Assembly: GCA_913009215.1 (NCBI GenBank)
Contig: CAJVXG010000012.1
Coordinates: 1-16,147, forward strand
Length of the DNA: 16,147 nucleotides
Direction of reading: 5' to 3'
From: an uncultured Gammaproteobacteria bacterium
GTDB taxonomy: Bacteria > Pseudomonadota > Gammaproteobacteria > Acidiferrobacterales > CAJVXG01
Made by a program: the position numbers and the translations under genes. Shown piece after piece: positions 7,784-14,685 of this stretch. The notes beneath the pieces are model-generated. The model saw only the letters and a program-made list of their open reading frames with translations. It made no database searches and had not been told where the DNA came from. How positions within the stretch are numbered: the stretch's first letter is position 1; every line of letters starts with the position of its first letter.

Positions 7784-7850
7784 ACAAGTATGTTAACTAT
7801 GCGCCCACGCGAGACCTGATTTCGCTTTATATCTGGAGGAAATGAAAACC

Positions 7851-8087
7851 ATGAGTAGTGTAGACGAACGCGTCACAAAAATTGTTGTTGAACAACTCAG
7901 CGTGGACGAAGGTGAAGTAAAGAACGAGTCCGCGTTTGTTGACGATCTCGGTGCCGATTCTCTGGACACTGTAGAACTGGTGATGGCTCTCGAGGAAGAA
8001 TTCGATTGTGAAATTCCAGACGAAGAAGCAGAAAAAATTACTACCGTGCAACAAGCCATAGACTACGTCAACTCCAAGCTGGGCTAA
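7851..8087 (+). CDS. acpP: Acyl carrier protein
   Basis: AcpP carries the growing acyl chain on a 4'-phosphopantetheine arm and serves all the fab enzymes, PlsX and many other partners. The 78-aa acidic protein has the phosphopantetheine site DLGADSLDTVELVMALEEEF with Ser37 as the attachment residue (Ser36 without Met), and has the standard family length. ATG 7851 is chosen because MSSVDERVTKIVVEQL matches the family N-terminus. An in-frame ATG at 7842 is only two bases from the GGAGG, too close for normal initiation, although 7851 is at the long end of usual spacing. Gaps of about 100 bp on both sides suggest separate expression control, as expected for such an abundant protein. Confidence 0.97.
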   Translation: MSSVDERVTKIVVEQLSVDEGEVKNESAFVDDLGADSLDTVELVMALEEEFDCEIPDEEAEKITTVQQAIDYVNSKLG

Positions 8088-8127
8088 ATCGCATCTTTGT
8101 AGCCATCGCAGGCTGTAATTGCACTTT

Positions 8128-8142
8128 CAGTTACGGTAACTG
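8128..8142 (+). promoter_or_regulatory. 15-bp perfect dyad between acpP and fabF, possible operator
   Basis: CAGTTAC-G-GTAACTG is a perfect inverted repeat with 7-base arms around a single base, in the 102-bp acpP-fabF gap. The one-base centre suits a DNA operator better than an RNA hairpin. It lies between a poor -35-like TTGCAC (8119-8124) and a -10-like TGTGAT (8141-8146). I do not recognise it as a FadR or FabR site. Confidence 0.35.
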
Positions 8143-8189
8143 TGATGGTACAACAATAATCTATCTGGCCTAATTTAGAGGGTTCCCCG

Positions 8190-9434
8190 TTGAGCAAACG
8201 ACGTGTTGTTATTACCGGTTTGGGTATTGTGTCGCCGCTCGGAATTGGTATCGACACCAACTGGGAAAGGGTCTCCAATGGTGCAAGTGGTATCGGTACT
8301 ATTACCCATTTCGATGCCAGTGACTATGCTTCCTCCATCGCCGGTGAAGTCGACAATTTTGATCCCGCCGAGTTTATGGACGCCAAGCTGGCGCGCAAGA
8401 TGGATCGCTTCATTCAATTGGGTATGGCCGCCGGTATCATGGCGTTTCAGGACAGTGGTCTGGAAGTAAACGACAACAATGCCGAGCGTATTGGTGTCCA
8501 CATCGGATCCGGTATTGGTGGTGTCGGCACCATCGAAAAAACCATGATAACGATCCATGAGAAAGGACCAAGACGCGTTTCTCCCTTTTATGTACCGATG
8601 ACCATCATTAATATGATTTCCGGTGATCTTTCCGTGCTGCTGGGTCTGAAAGGACCAAACCTGGCCATGGTTTCGGCATGTTCAACAGCAACCCACGCCA
8701 TTGGTGATGCCGGTCGCTTGATCGAATACGGGGATGCCGATGTTATGATTGCCGGTGGCGCCGAAGCGGCCATCACACCGACCAGTGTTGCCGGTTTTGG
8801 TAACGCCAAGGCGCTCAGCAAAAATAACGGTAACCCGGAAGCCGCCAGTCGGCCCTGGGATGCCGACCGTGATGGCTTTGTGTTAGGCGAGGGTGCTGGT
8901 GTAGTGGTGCTGGAGGAACTGGAGCATGCCAAAAAACGTGGAGCCAAAATTTATGCGGAATTGGCAGGATTTGGATTAAGTGGTGATGCCTATCATATGA
9001 CCAGCCCACCCGAAAGCGGGGAGGGTGCGGCGCGCTGTATGAACAACGCCCTGCGTAATGCCGGTATCAATGCCGACAGCGTGGACTATATCAACGCCCA
9101 CGGCACCTCTACGCCACTCGGTGACAAGGCCGAGACCATGGCCATCAAATCTTCATTTGCTGACCACGCAAAAAAACTGGCCGTCAGTTCCACCAAATCC
9201 ATGACGGGACATTTACTGGGTGCGGCCGGTGGTGTCGAGGCCATCTATACAATTTTGGCGATCGACAAACAAGTGATACCTCCCACCATCAATCTCGACA
9301 AACCGGACCCCGAGTGCGATCTGGATTATGTACCAAACACAGCTCGTGAGACCAGCATCAAGGTTGCCCTTTCAAACTCTTTTGGTTTTGGAGGCACTAA
9401 CGGTACCCTGGTCATGCGTAAACTGGACGGCTAG
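8190..9434 (+). CDS. fabF: Beta-ketoacyl-ACP synthase II
   Basis: FabF elongates acyl-ACP with malonyl-ACP and in E. coli handles the temperature-sensitive palmitoleate to vaccenate step. The 414-aa thiolase-fold enzyme shows the Cys-His-His set: Cys164 in VSACSTATHA, His304 in NAHGTSTPLGD and His341 in TGHLLGAAGG, with Lys336 in the STKSMTG motif. The C-terminal SNSFGFGGTNGTLVMRK loop is intact. The start is TTG 8190, preceded by AGAGGG with 7 bases of spacing; MSKRRVVITGLG matches the family start. It closes the fatty-acid block and is followed after 16 bp by pabB. Confidence 0.97.
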   Translation: MSKRRVVITGLGIVSPLGIGIDTNWERVSNGASGIGTITHFDASDYASSIAGEVDNFDPAEFMDAKLARKMDRFIQLGMAAGIMAFQDSGLEVNDNNAERIGVHIGSGIGGVGTIEKTMITIHEKGPRRVSPFYVPMTIINMISGDLSVLLGLKGPNLAMVSACSTATHAIGDAGRLIEYGDADVMIAGGAEAAITPTSVAGFGNAKALSKNNGNPEAASRPWDADRDGFVLGEGAGVVVLEELEHAKKRGAKIYAELAGFGLSGDAYHMTSPPESGEGAARCMNNALRNAGINADSVDYINAHGTSTPLGDKAETMAIKSSFADHAKKLAVSSTKSMTGHLLGAAGGVEAIYTILAIDKQVIPPTINLDKPDPECDLDYVPNTARETSIKVALSNSFGFGGTNGTLVMRKLDG

Positions 9435-9450
9435 AAATACCAGGCCGACC

Positions 9451-10830
9451 ATGGCCCAATATTATCAACAAGAACTGGGTAATATTCCTGATTTCCTCAA
9501 GCTCCACCGCCTGAATCCGCATCGTTACCCTTTTCTTCTGGAAAGCGTAGCGTATGGCACGGCACAGGCCCGCTACGATATTTTATTTGCCTTCCCGGGC
9601 GATACCCTGGTTCTGGACAACAAAGAACAACTCTACTGGAAAAATAGTAAACTTCCTGATAAGGATTTTCTGCATGCATTGGATCAATGCTGGGTTGATG
9701 AAAAAACGGGTCTGATGACTCCCCCCCGGTCAAAAGACAGCCTGCCTTTTTCCGGCGGCTGGTTTGTATTCCTGGCCTATGAAATGGCGCAGCAGGTGGA
9801 ACCCAGCCTGGGAATCATATCGCAAAAGAACAGGCTTCCCCTGGCACAGGCAACACGGATACCGTTAGCTTTGATACTCGATCACTCATGTAACCGTTGC
9901 TTTGTGGTATGTGAGATCGATAAAAGAGAACATATAGAACAAGTTAAGGATGATATCTCAGGCCTTCAGACTGTTGATGACATTGATGACAGTTTGTCCC
10001 TGAAGACATGTGACGAAGAAGAACCCGCGCAATACCTGAAGGCCGTCAATAAGATTAAAGAGTACATAAAAGATGGTGATGTCTTCCAGGTCAATATCTC
10101 CCGATCCTGGGATATCCAGTTGGAACAACATGTATCTCCTGCCTTTTTGTATGAAAAATTAAAGCAAACCAACCCATCCCCCTTTGCCGGCCTCATGCGC
10201 CTTAATGATCGGCAGGCTATTATCAGTTCGTCGCCGGAGCGCCTGTTGCAACGTAAGGGCAATATGATATGCACTCGCCCGATAGCCGGTACGCACCCCA
10301 GAAGTACAGATAAAAAACAGGACAGGGATTGGTCTGAGGAGTTGTTGAGGCATCCCAAAGAGCGCGCTGAACACGTTATGTTAATCGATCTGGAGCGCAA
10401 TGATCTGGGCCGTGTATGCAAACCGGGCAGTGTAAAAATACGGGAGTGTATGGCCCTGGAATCCTACCGCCATGTGCACCATATAGTTTCCGAGGTCTGT
10501 GGGGAATCTTTGGCCGATATCACACCGGGTGCGATACTCAAGGCCCTGTTTCCGGGCGGCACCATTACAGGTTGCCCCAAGGTCAGGACCATGGAAATTA
10601 TTGCGGAGCTGGAGACGACACCCCGAGAGGCCTATACCGGCTCTATGGGTTTTATCAATCACGATGGAGACATGGATTTTAATATCCTTATTCGCAGTAT
10701 GATTATGGACAATAATAATGTTGTTTTGCGCGCTGGAGCAGGTATTGTTGCTGACTCCGATCCTGAGCGCGAACTCAATGAAACGCGAGCCAAGGCCAAG
10801 GGCCTGCTGGCTTGTTTTGAAGGTTTATGA
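9451..10830 (+). CDS. pabB: Aminodeoxychorismate synthase component I (PIAGT-type PabB)
   Basis: PabB aminates chorismate to 4-amino-4-deoxychorismate, using ammonia delivered by a PabA-type glutaminase, on the way to p-aminobenzoate and folate. The 459-aa chorismate-binding protein has PSPFAGLMRL (242-251), SSSPERLLQ, the TRPIAGT motif (275-281), LIDLERNDLGRVC, the PGGTITGCPKVRTMEII block (368-384) and YTGSMGFI. Residue 279 is Ala, whereas E. coli PabB has a nucleophilic Lys (PIKGT). PIAGT also occurs in anthranilate synthase TrpE, so this residue alone is ambiguous. The 4-nt overlap with pabC and the absence of trp genes favour PabB. The ATG at 9451 follows a modest AGG. The frame is open further upstream, but only inside fabF. 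Confidence 0.9.
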   Translation: MAQYYQQELGNIPDFLKLHRLNPHRYPFLLESVAYGTAQARYDILFAFPGDTLVLDNKEQLYWKNSKLPDKDFLHALDQCWVDEKTGLMTPPRSKDSLPFSGGWFVFLAYEMAQQVEPSLGIISQKNRLPLAQATRIPLALILDHSCNRCFVVCEIDKREHIEQVKDDISGLQTVDDIDDSLSLKTCDEEEPAQYLKAVNKIKEYIKDGDVFQVNISRSWDIQLEQHVSPAFLYEKLKQTNPSPFAGLMRLNDRQAIISSSPERLLQRKGNMICTRPIAGTHPRSTDKKQDRDWSEELLRHPKERAEHVMLIDLERNDLGRVCKPGSVKIRECMALESYRHVHHIVSEVCGESLADITPGAILKALFPGGTITGCPKVRTMEIIAELETTPREAYTGSMGFINHDGDMDFNILIRSMIMDNNNVVLRAGAGIVADSDPERELNETRAKAKGLLACFEGL

Positions 10831-11651
10831 ACAACAGAGTCCTGGTGAATGGCAAGGAACAGGATCACGTAGCAGTTTATGATCGGGGACTGCAATTTGG
10901 TGATGGTGTGTTTGAAACCATCGCTATCGATCATGGAAAACCATTATTATGGAACCAGCACATGGAACGCCTGCTCCATGGTTGCCACACTTTAAAAATC
11001 CAGTTTAATGACGCTTCATTACTGCAAGACGAAGTAGAACGATTAATAAAATCGGCTAACAACGCAGTCATAAAAATAATCATTACCCGGGGCAGCATGG
11101 GGCGCGGCTATGCCATTCAGGGTGGTGTATACCCAAGCCGCATTCTCATGCTCACGGCATGGCCTGACTACCCAGCAGATTATTATCAAAATGGTGTTGA
11201 TTTGTGTTTGTGTCACACACCGTTGAGTAAACAGCCTGCCTTAACCGGAATTAAACACCTCAACCGATTGGAGCAAGTCCTGGCTCGTGCCGAATGGGAC
11301 ACAGAATACCAGGAAGGTCTGATGTGCGATGAGCAAGGGTGTGTTATCGAGGGCACGATGAGCAATGTGTTTCTGGTAAAAGGAAGCGGTCTACTGACGC
11401 CAACAATTGATCAATGCGGCGTTAACGGCATCATGCGCCAGCAGGTGATAGAATATGCCAAAAAAAAGGACATCCCGTGTCAGGAAACCCGAATCCCTAT
11501 TACCATGATGCAACAGGCCGATGCAGTGCTTCTAACCAATAGCCTGATTGGTATATGGTCTGTTCGCAAGTTTGAGAAACATCTATATACTGGATCCAAG
11601 ATTATTAAAACCTTACAAGAATTACTCGGGCATGCCTATCCAAAGCCGTAA
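10827..11651 (+). CDS. pabC: Aminodeoxychorismate lyase
   Basis: PabC is a PLP-dependent fold-type IV enzyme that removes pyruvate from aminodeoxychorismate, releasing p-aminobenzoate. The 274-aa protein has YDRGLQFGDGVFETI near the N-terminus, the PLP lysine in GIKHLNRLEQVLA (Lys143) and EGTMSNVFLV, all in the family order. The related D-amino-acid and branched-chain aminotransferases share the fold, but GIKHLNRLEQ is typical of PabC and the neighbour is pabB. Its ATG overlaps the pabB stop (ATGA), so the two are probably translated together, and its 3' end overlaps mltG by 20 nt. Confidence 0.96.
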   Translation: MNNRVLVNGKEQDHVAVYDRGLQFGDGVFETIAIDHGKPLLWNQHMERLLHGCHTLKIQFNDASLLQDEVERLIKSANNAVIKIIITRGSMGRGYAIQGGVYPSRILMLTAWPDYPADYYQNGVDLCLCHTPLSKQPALTGIKHLNRLEQVLARAEWDTEYQEGLMCDEQGCVIEGTMSNVFLVKGSGLLTPTIDQCGVNGIMRQQVIEYAKKKDIPCQETRIPITMMQQADAVLLTNSLIGIWSVRKFEKHLYTGSKIIKTLQELLGHAYPKP

Positions 11652-12675
11652 ATTATTCCGAACACTGGCAATTATTTTCTTGGTAGTTGCCTTTATCCCG
11701 ATCACATATGTGTATTGGCTTCTGAATCAACCTCTTTCAAAGAAAGAATTCACCTTCACTATCAGTAAGGGCCAAACTTTATCGGCTTTGGCAAACAAGC
11801 TGAAAAAGCAAGGCCTATTGCAAAGTCGTGTACCGTTTGTACTCTTGGCAAAAATCAAGAGGCAGACAAGAAATATCAAGATCGGCGAATATCGCCTGAA
11901 GGCAGGAAGTAGCACATCGCAATTACTGGAACAAATCATCAGCGGCAAAGTTATCCAGTACAAAGTCGTCCTGATTGAGGGCTGGAACTTTAAAGAGTAC
12001 ATGGCAGCGTTACATAAATCACCAAAGCTTAAGGGCACACTGAAAGGAAAATCACGCAAGGAGATTATGCGGGCCATTGGATATCCCGGTCTGCATCCGG
12101 AGGGTCGATTCTTCCCGGATACCTATCAGTTCACCAGGGGCATGGATGACGTTGCGATACTGAAACAGGCTTACCGAAAAATGAAAGCCAGTCTGGACGA
12201 ATTGTGGCCTGGCCGCGATCCTGGTATTCCAATCAAGACCCCTTATGATGCATTAATTCTGGCTTCCATTATTGAAAAAGAGACCGGAAGGGCGAGCGAG
12301 CGTCGTACTATTTCTGCCGTATTTATTAATCGATTGCGCATCGGTATGCGTTTACAGACAGATCCAACGGTGATTTATGGGATGGGGAAAAAATATGATG
12401 GTAATATTCGACTCAAGGATTTGCGTACGGACACCCCATACAATACCTATACTCGTTACGGTTTGCCGCCAACACCAATCGCAATGCCCAGCCGGGAAAG
12501 TATCTATGCGGCCTTACACCCCAGCGACAGCAAAGCAATTTATTTTGTCGGTCGAGGCGATGGCAGTCATCAATTTTCCAGAACGTTGCGGGAACACAAC
12601 AAGGCGGTTATTAAATATCAATTAGGTGGAAGGCCCAGGTCTTGGCCATCCCACTCGGGAAAGAAACGCAAGTGA
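11632..12675 (+). CDS. mltG: Endolytic peptidoglycan transglycosylase MltG (YceG-like)
   Basis: MltG is an inner-membrane lytic transglycosylase that cuts nascent glycan strands and is thought to act as a terminase of peptidoglycan polymerisation. The 347-aa protein has an N-terminal signal anchor (about residues 8-31), a LysM-like segment near TFTISKGQTLSALANKL, and the YceG domain. The catalytic glutamate region is ASIIEKETGRASER (211-224), followed by VFINRLRIGMRLQTDPTVIYGMG, which is nearly identical to E. coli. The ATG at 11632 lies inside the end of pabC; the frame is open to 11548 but the upstream part is pabC in another frame and would disrupt the signal anchor. The tail is basic (GGRPRSWPSHSGKKRK), unlike the E. 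coli ending. Confidence 0.95.
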   Translation: MPIQSRKLFRTLAIIFLVVAFIPITYVYWLLNQPLSKKEFTFTISKGQTLSALANKLKKQGLLQSRVPFVLLAKIKRQTRNIKIGEYRLKAGSSTSQLLEQIISGKVIQYKVVLIEGWNFKEYMAALHKSPKLKGTLKGKSRKEIMRAIGYPGLHPEGRFFPDTYQFTRGMDDVAILKQAYRKMKASLDELWPGRDPGIPIKTPYDALILASIIEKETGRASERRTISAVFINRLRIGMRLQTDPTVIYGMGKKYDGNIRLKDLRTDTPYNTYTRYGLPPTPIAMPSRESIYAALHPSDSKAIYFVGRGDGSHQFSRTLREHNKAVIKYQLGGRPRSWPSHSGKKRK

Positions 12676-13301
12676 TGTCAGGAAGCAACGGATTATTTAT
12701 AACGCTTGAAGGTGGAGAAGGCGCCGGCAAAACGACGCACACCCCTTTTATCAAATCGCTGCTGGAACAAGCCGGTCGTACGGTTTGTATGACAAGGGAG
12801 CCAGGAGGTACGGTATTAGGGGATGCTATTAGAGAATTGGTGTTATCACACACGGATATGGCTATGACCGCCGACAGTGAATTATTACTAATGTTTGCCG
12901 CACGCGCAGAACATTTGTACCAAATCATACGACCGGCCCTGCAACGAGGCGAGGTCGTTCTCTGTGATCGATTTACTGATGCGACCTATGCCTACCAGGG
13001 AGGAGGGCGAGGTATCGAAATAGAGCGAATCAGGGTATTGGAACAGTGGGTCCAGGGGGATCAAAGACCCGATCTGACCTTATTATTTGACGTACCTGTT
13101 GAGGTAGGTATAGAACGAGCAAAAGGACGCGGGGTCCTGGATCGTTTTGAACAGGAATCACGTGATTTTTTTGAACGTGTGCGGCAGTCCTACCTGCAAA
13201 TAGCAAAAAACGATAGCAAAAGATGTAAAGTAATCGATGCATCCGGTGATATTGTTTCCGTAGAAGCACAGATCAGTAGACTTTTTGAGGCATGGCTATA
13301 A
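12675..13301 (+). CDS. tmk: Thymidylate kinase
   Basis: Tmk phosphorylates dTMP to dTDP for DNA synthesis. The 208-aa P-loop kinase has the Walker A loop EGGEGAGKTT (12-21), TREPGGT (40-46), the DRFTDATYAYQGGGRG substrate-binding stretch (98-113) and an Arg-bearing LID region (ERAKGRGVLDRFEQES). The ATG at 12675 overlaps the mltG stop by one base (TGATG) and gives MSGSNGLFITLEGGEGAGKT, fitting gammaproteobacterial Tmk. An in-frame ATG at 12642 would add 11 residues lying inside mltG and is less likely. mltG-tmk-holB is the canonical order. Confidence 0.96.
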   Translation: MSGSNGLFITLEGGEGAGKTTHTPFIKSLLEQAGRTVCMTREPGGTVLGDAIRELVLSHTDMAMTADSELLLMFAARAEHLYQIIRPALQRGEVVLCDRFTDATYAYQGGGRGIEIERIRVLEQWVQGDQRPDLTLLFDVPVEVGIERAKGRGVLDRFEQESRDFFERVRQSYLQIAKNDSKRCKVIDASGDIVSVEAQISRLFEAWL

Positions 13302-13303
13302 CC

Positions 13304-14287
13304 ATGAAAGCAACACTCTATCCCTGGTTGCAGGAAACATGGCAACGTACACAGAAAGATAAAGACCGTATGCCGCATGCGTTGTTGTTATCGGGGGCAT
13401 ATGGTCTTGGTAAATACCGGTTCGCCAGCTTGTTAGCACAATCCATACTGTGTAATGAAACAGACCAGTATGGATTTGCCTGTGGCCGCTGCAAGAACTG
13501 CCAACTTTTTGCTGCGCAATCGCACCCGGACTTCCAGTTGATTAGCCCGGAAGAAAAGGGCAAGGCTATTATCGTTGACCAGATTCGCGCATGGATTAAT
13601 ACAGTGACCCTGCGCCCCCACATTGCTGCTATGAAGGCCACGGTTATCCATCCCGCCGATGCCATGAACCACAATGCGGCCAACTGTTTGTTGAAGATGC
13701 TGGAAGAGCCACCGCTGGGTAATGTACTGATCCTGGTAGGCCATCAACCGGAACGATTACCGACCACAGTCCGGAGCCGATGTCGCTGGATCAAGCTGCC
13801 AATACCGAACAGGCAGATGGCTCTCGAATGGTTGCAGAAAACATTGCCCTCCGGGCAGGCAGAGATCCTGCTACAGCAAGCTCATGGCGCACCCTTGTAT
13901 GCACAGCAATTGCACGAAGACGAATTTATGCAACACCGGGATCTTTTACTTGGTGATTTGGAGGACATCGCCAGACAACAAAAAAGCCCGGTGGTTTGTG
14001 CTGATCATTGGCAGAAAATTGGAGCTTTGCGGTCTATACGGTGGTTTCAGGGACTGCTTGCCGATATGGTCAAATTTACAACTACTGGTGACAGTGCCTG
14101 GCTGGTGAATCCGGACATGGCAACGCGTTTGCATGCTTTGTCAAAAGGGTTACACTTGAAAGAGTTGTTTCAGTTATCAGAAAAAATTGCAGAAACAGGA
14201 AAGTTGTTAAATACACCGCTGGATGAGCGATTATTGCTTGAAGACAGCTTGATTTGCTGGTTACGATTGTATCGTAACCAGCGTTAG
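13304..14287 (+). CDS. holB: DNA polymerase III subunit delta prime
   Basis: Delta prime is the rigid stator of the clamp loader that opens and loads the beta clamp. The 327-aa protein begins MKATLYPWLQETW, like other HolB proteins. It has a nucleotide-loop remnant GAYGLGKYR (31-39), four zinc-ligand cysteines (Cys50, Cys60, Cys63, Cys66), CLLKMLEEPP (128-137) and the SRC motif (158-160) that acts as an arginine finger for the neighbouring motor subunit. The loop ends in GKY instead of GKS/T, so ATP hydrolysis is not expected, in line with E. coli delta prime. ATG 13304 is 2 bp after tmk; an ATG at 13292 overlapping tmk would add four residues, and neither has an ideally spaced ribosome site. 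Confidence 0.93.
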   Translation: MKATLYPWLQETWQRTQKDKDRMPHALLLSGAYGLGKYRFASLLAQSILCNETDQYGFACGRCKNCQLFAAQSHPDFQLISPEEKGKAIIVDQIRAWINTVTLRPHIAAMKATVIHPADAMNHNAANCLLKMLEEPPLGNVLILVGHQPERLPTTVRSRCRWIKLPIPNRQMALEWLQKTLPSGQAEILLQQAHGAPLYAQQLHEDEFMQHRDLLLGDLEDIARQQKSPVVCADHWQKIGALRSIRWFQGLLADMVKFTTTGDSAWLVNPDMATRLHALSKGLHLKELFQLSEKIAETGKLLNTPLDERLLLEDSLICWLRLYRNQR

Positions 14288-14307
14288 GATTTAGGGCCTG
14301 TAAGAGT

Positions 14308-14682
14308 ATGGTGCAACCAATTAAACCCAAGGGAAAACCTGGCGGCGCAAGACCGGGGGTGTTGTCCTTGTCCATCAGGGACAAAAATGCCCTGTATGCG
14401 GCCTACATGCCATACGTCAAAGGTGGCGGTATATTTGTCCCCAGCAATAGACCTTACAAGCTTGGCGACGAAGTTTTTATGTTGCTGACACTAATGGAAC
14501 ATAAGGAAAAAATACCGGTCGCAGGGCATGTGGTCTGGATTACTCCTGCCGGTGCACAAGGTAGCAGAACCGCAGGTGTAGGCATCCAGTTCAGCGAAAA
14601 GGATTCCGGTGTGGCGCGTAACAAAATAGAGACCATATTGGCCGGACATTTGAATTCCGAACGGCCCACACACACAATGTAA
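14308..14682 (+). CDS. pilZ: Type IV pilus assembly protein PilZ
   Basis: This is a 124-aa single-domain PilZ protein needed for type IV pilus biogenesis in Pseudomonas and Xanthomonas, where it works with the assembly ATPase and regulators such as FimX. The core GARPGVLSLSIRDKNALYAAYM, YVKGGGIFVPSN, LGDEVFMLLTLM, IPVAGHVVWITPAGAQGSR and the end PTHTM are strongly reminiscent of P. aeruginosa PilZ. It lacks both the RxxxR and the (D/N)xSxxG motifs that bind c-di-GMP, as is known for this founding subgroup. It lies 20 bp after holB and 3 bp before tatD, the same neighbourhood as in Pseudomonas. The ribosome site before the ATG is weak, so coupling to holB translation is likely. Confidence 0.94.
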   Translation: MVQPIKPKGKPGGARPGVLSLSIRDKNALYAAYMPYVKGGGIFVPSNRPYKLGDEVFMLLTLMEHKEKIPVAGHVVWITPAGAQGSRTAGVGIQFSEKDSGVARNKIETILAGHLNSERPTHTM

Positions 14683-14685
14683 TCT

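Noticed and set aside
7842..7850. Upstream ATG for acpP
   Set aside because: Only two bases from the GGAGG and adds MKT not seen in AcpP; kept as a minor alternative.
8099..8116. Small hairpin (AGCC/GGCT) just after acpP
   Set aside because: Four good pairs plus two wobble pairs without a T-run; too weak to call a terminator or attenuator.
5068..9009. Many minus-strand open frames across fabH-fabF
   Set aside because: All are shadows of intact plus-strand genes with complete catalytic residues.
9328..9450. Extended N-terminus for pabB
   Set aside because: This part is the end of fabF in another frame; the PabB family start fits ATG 9451.
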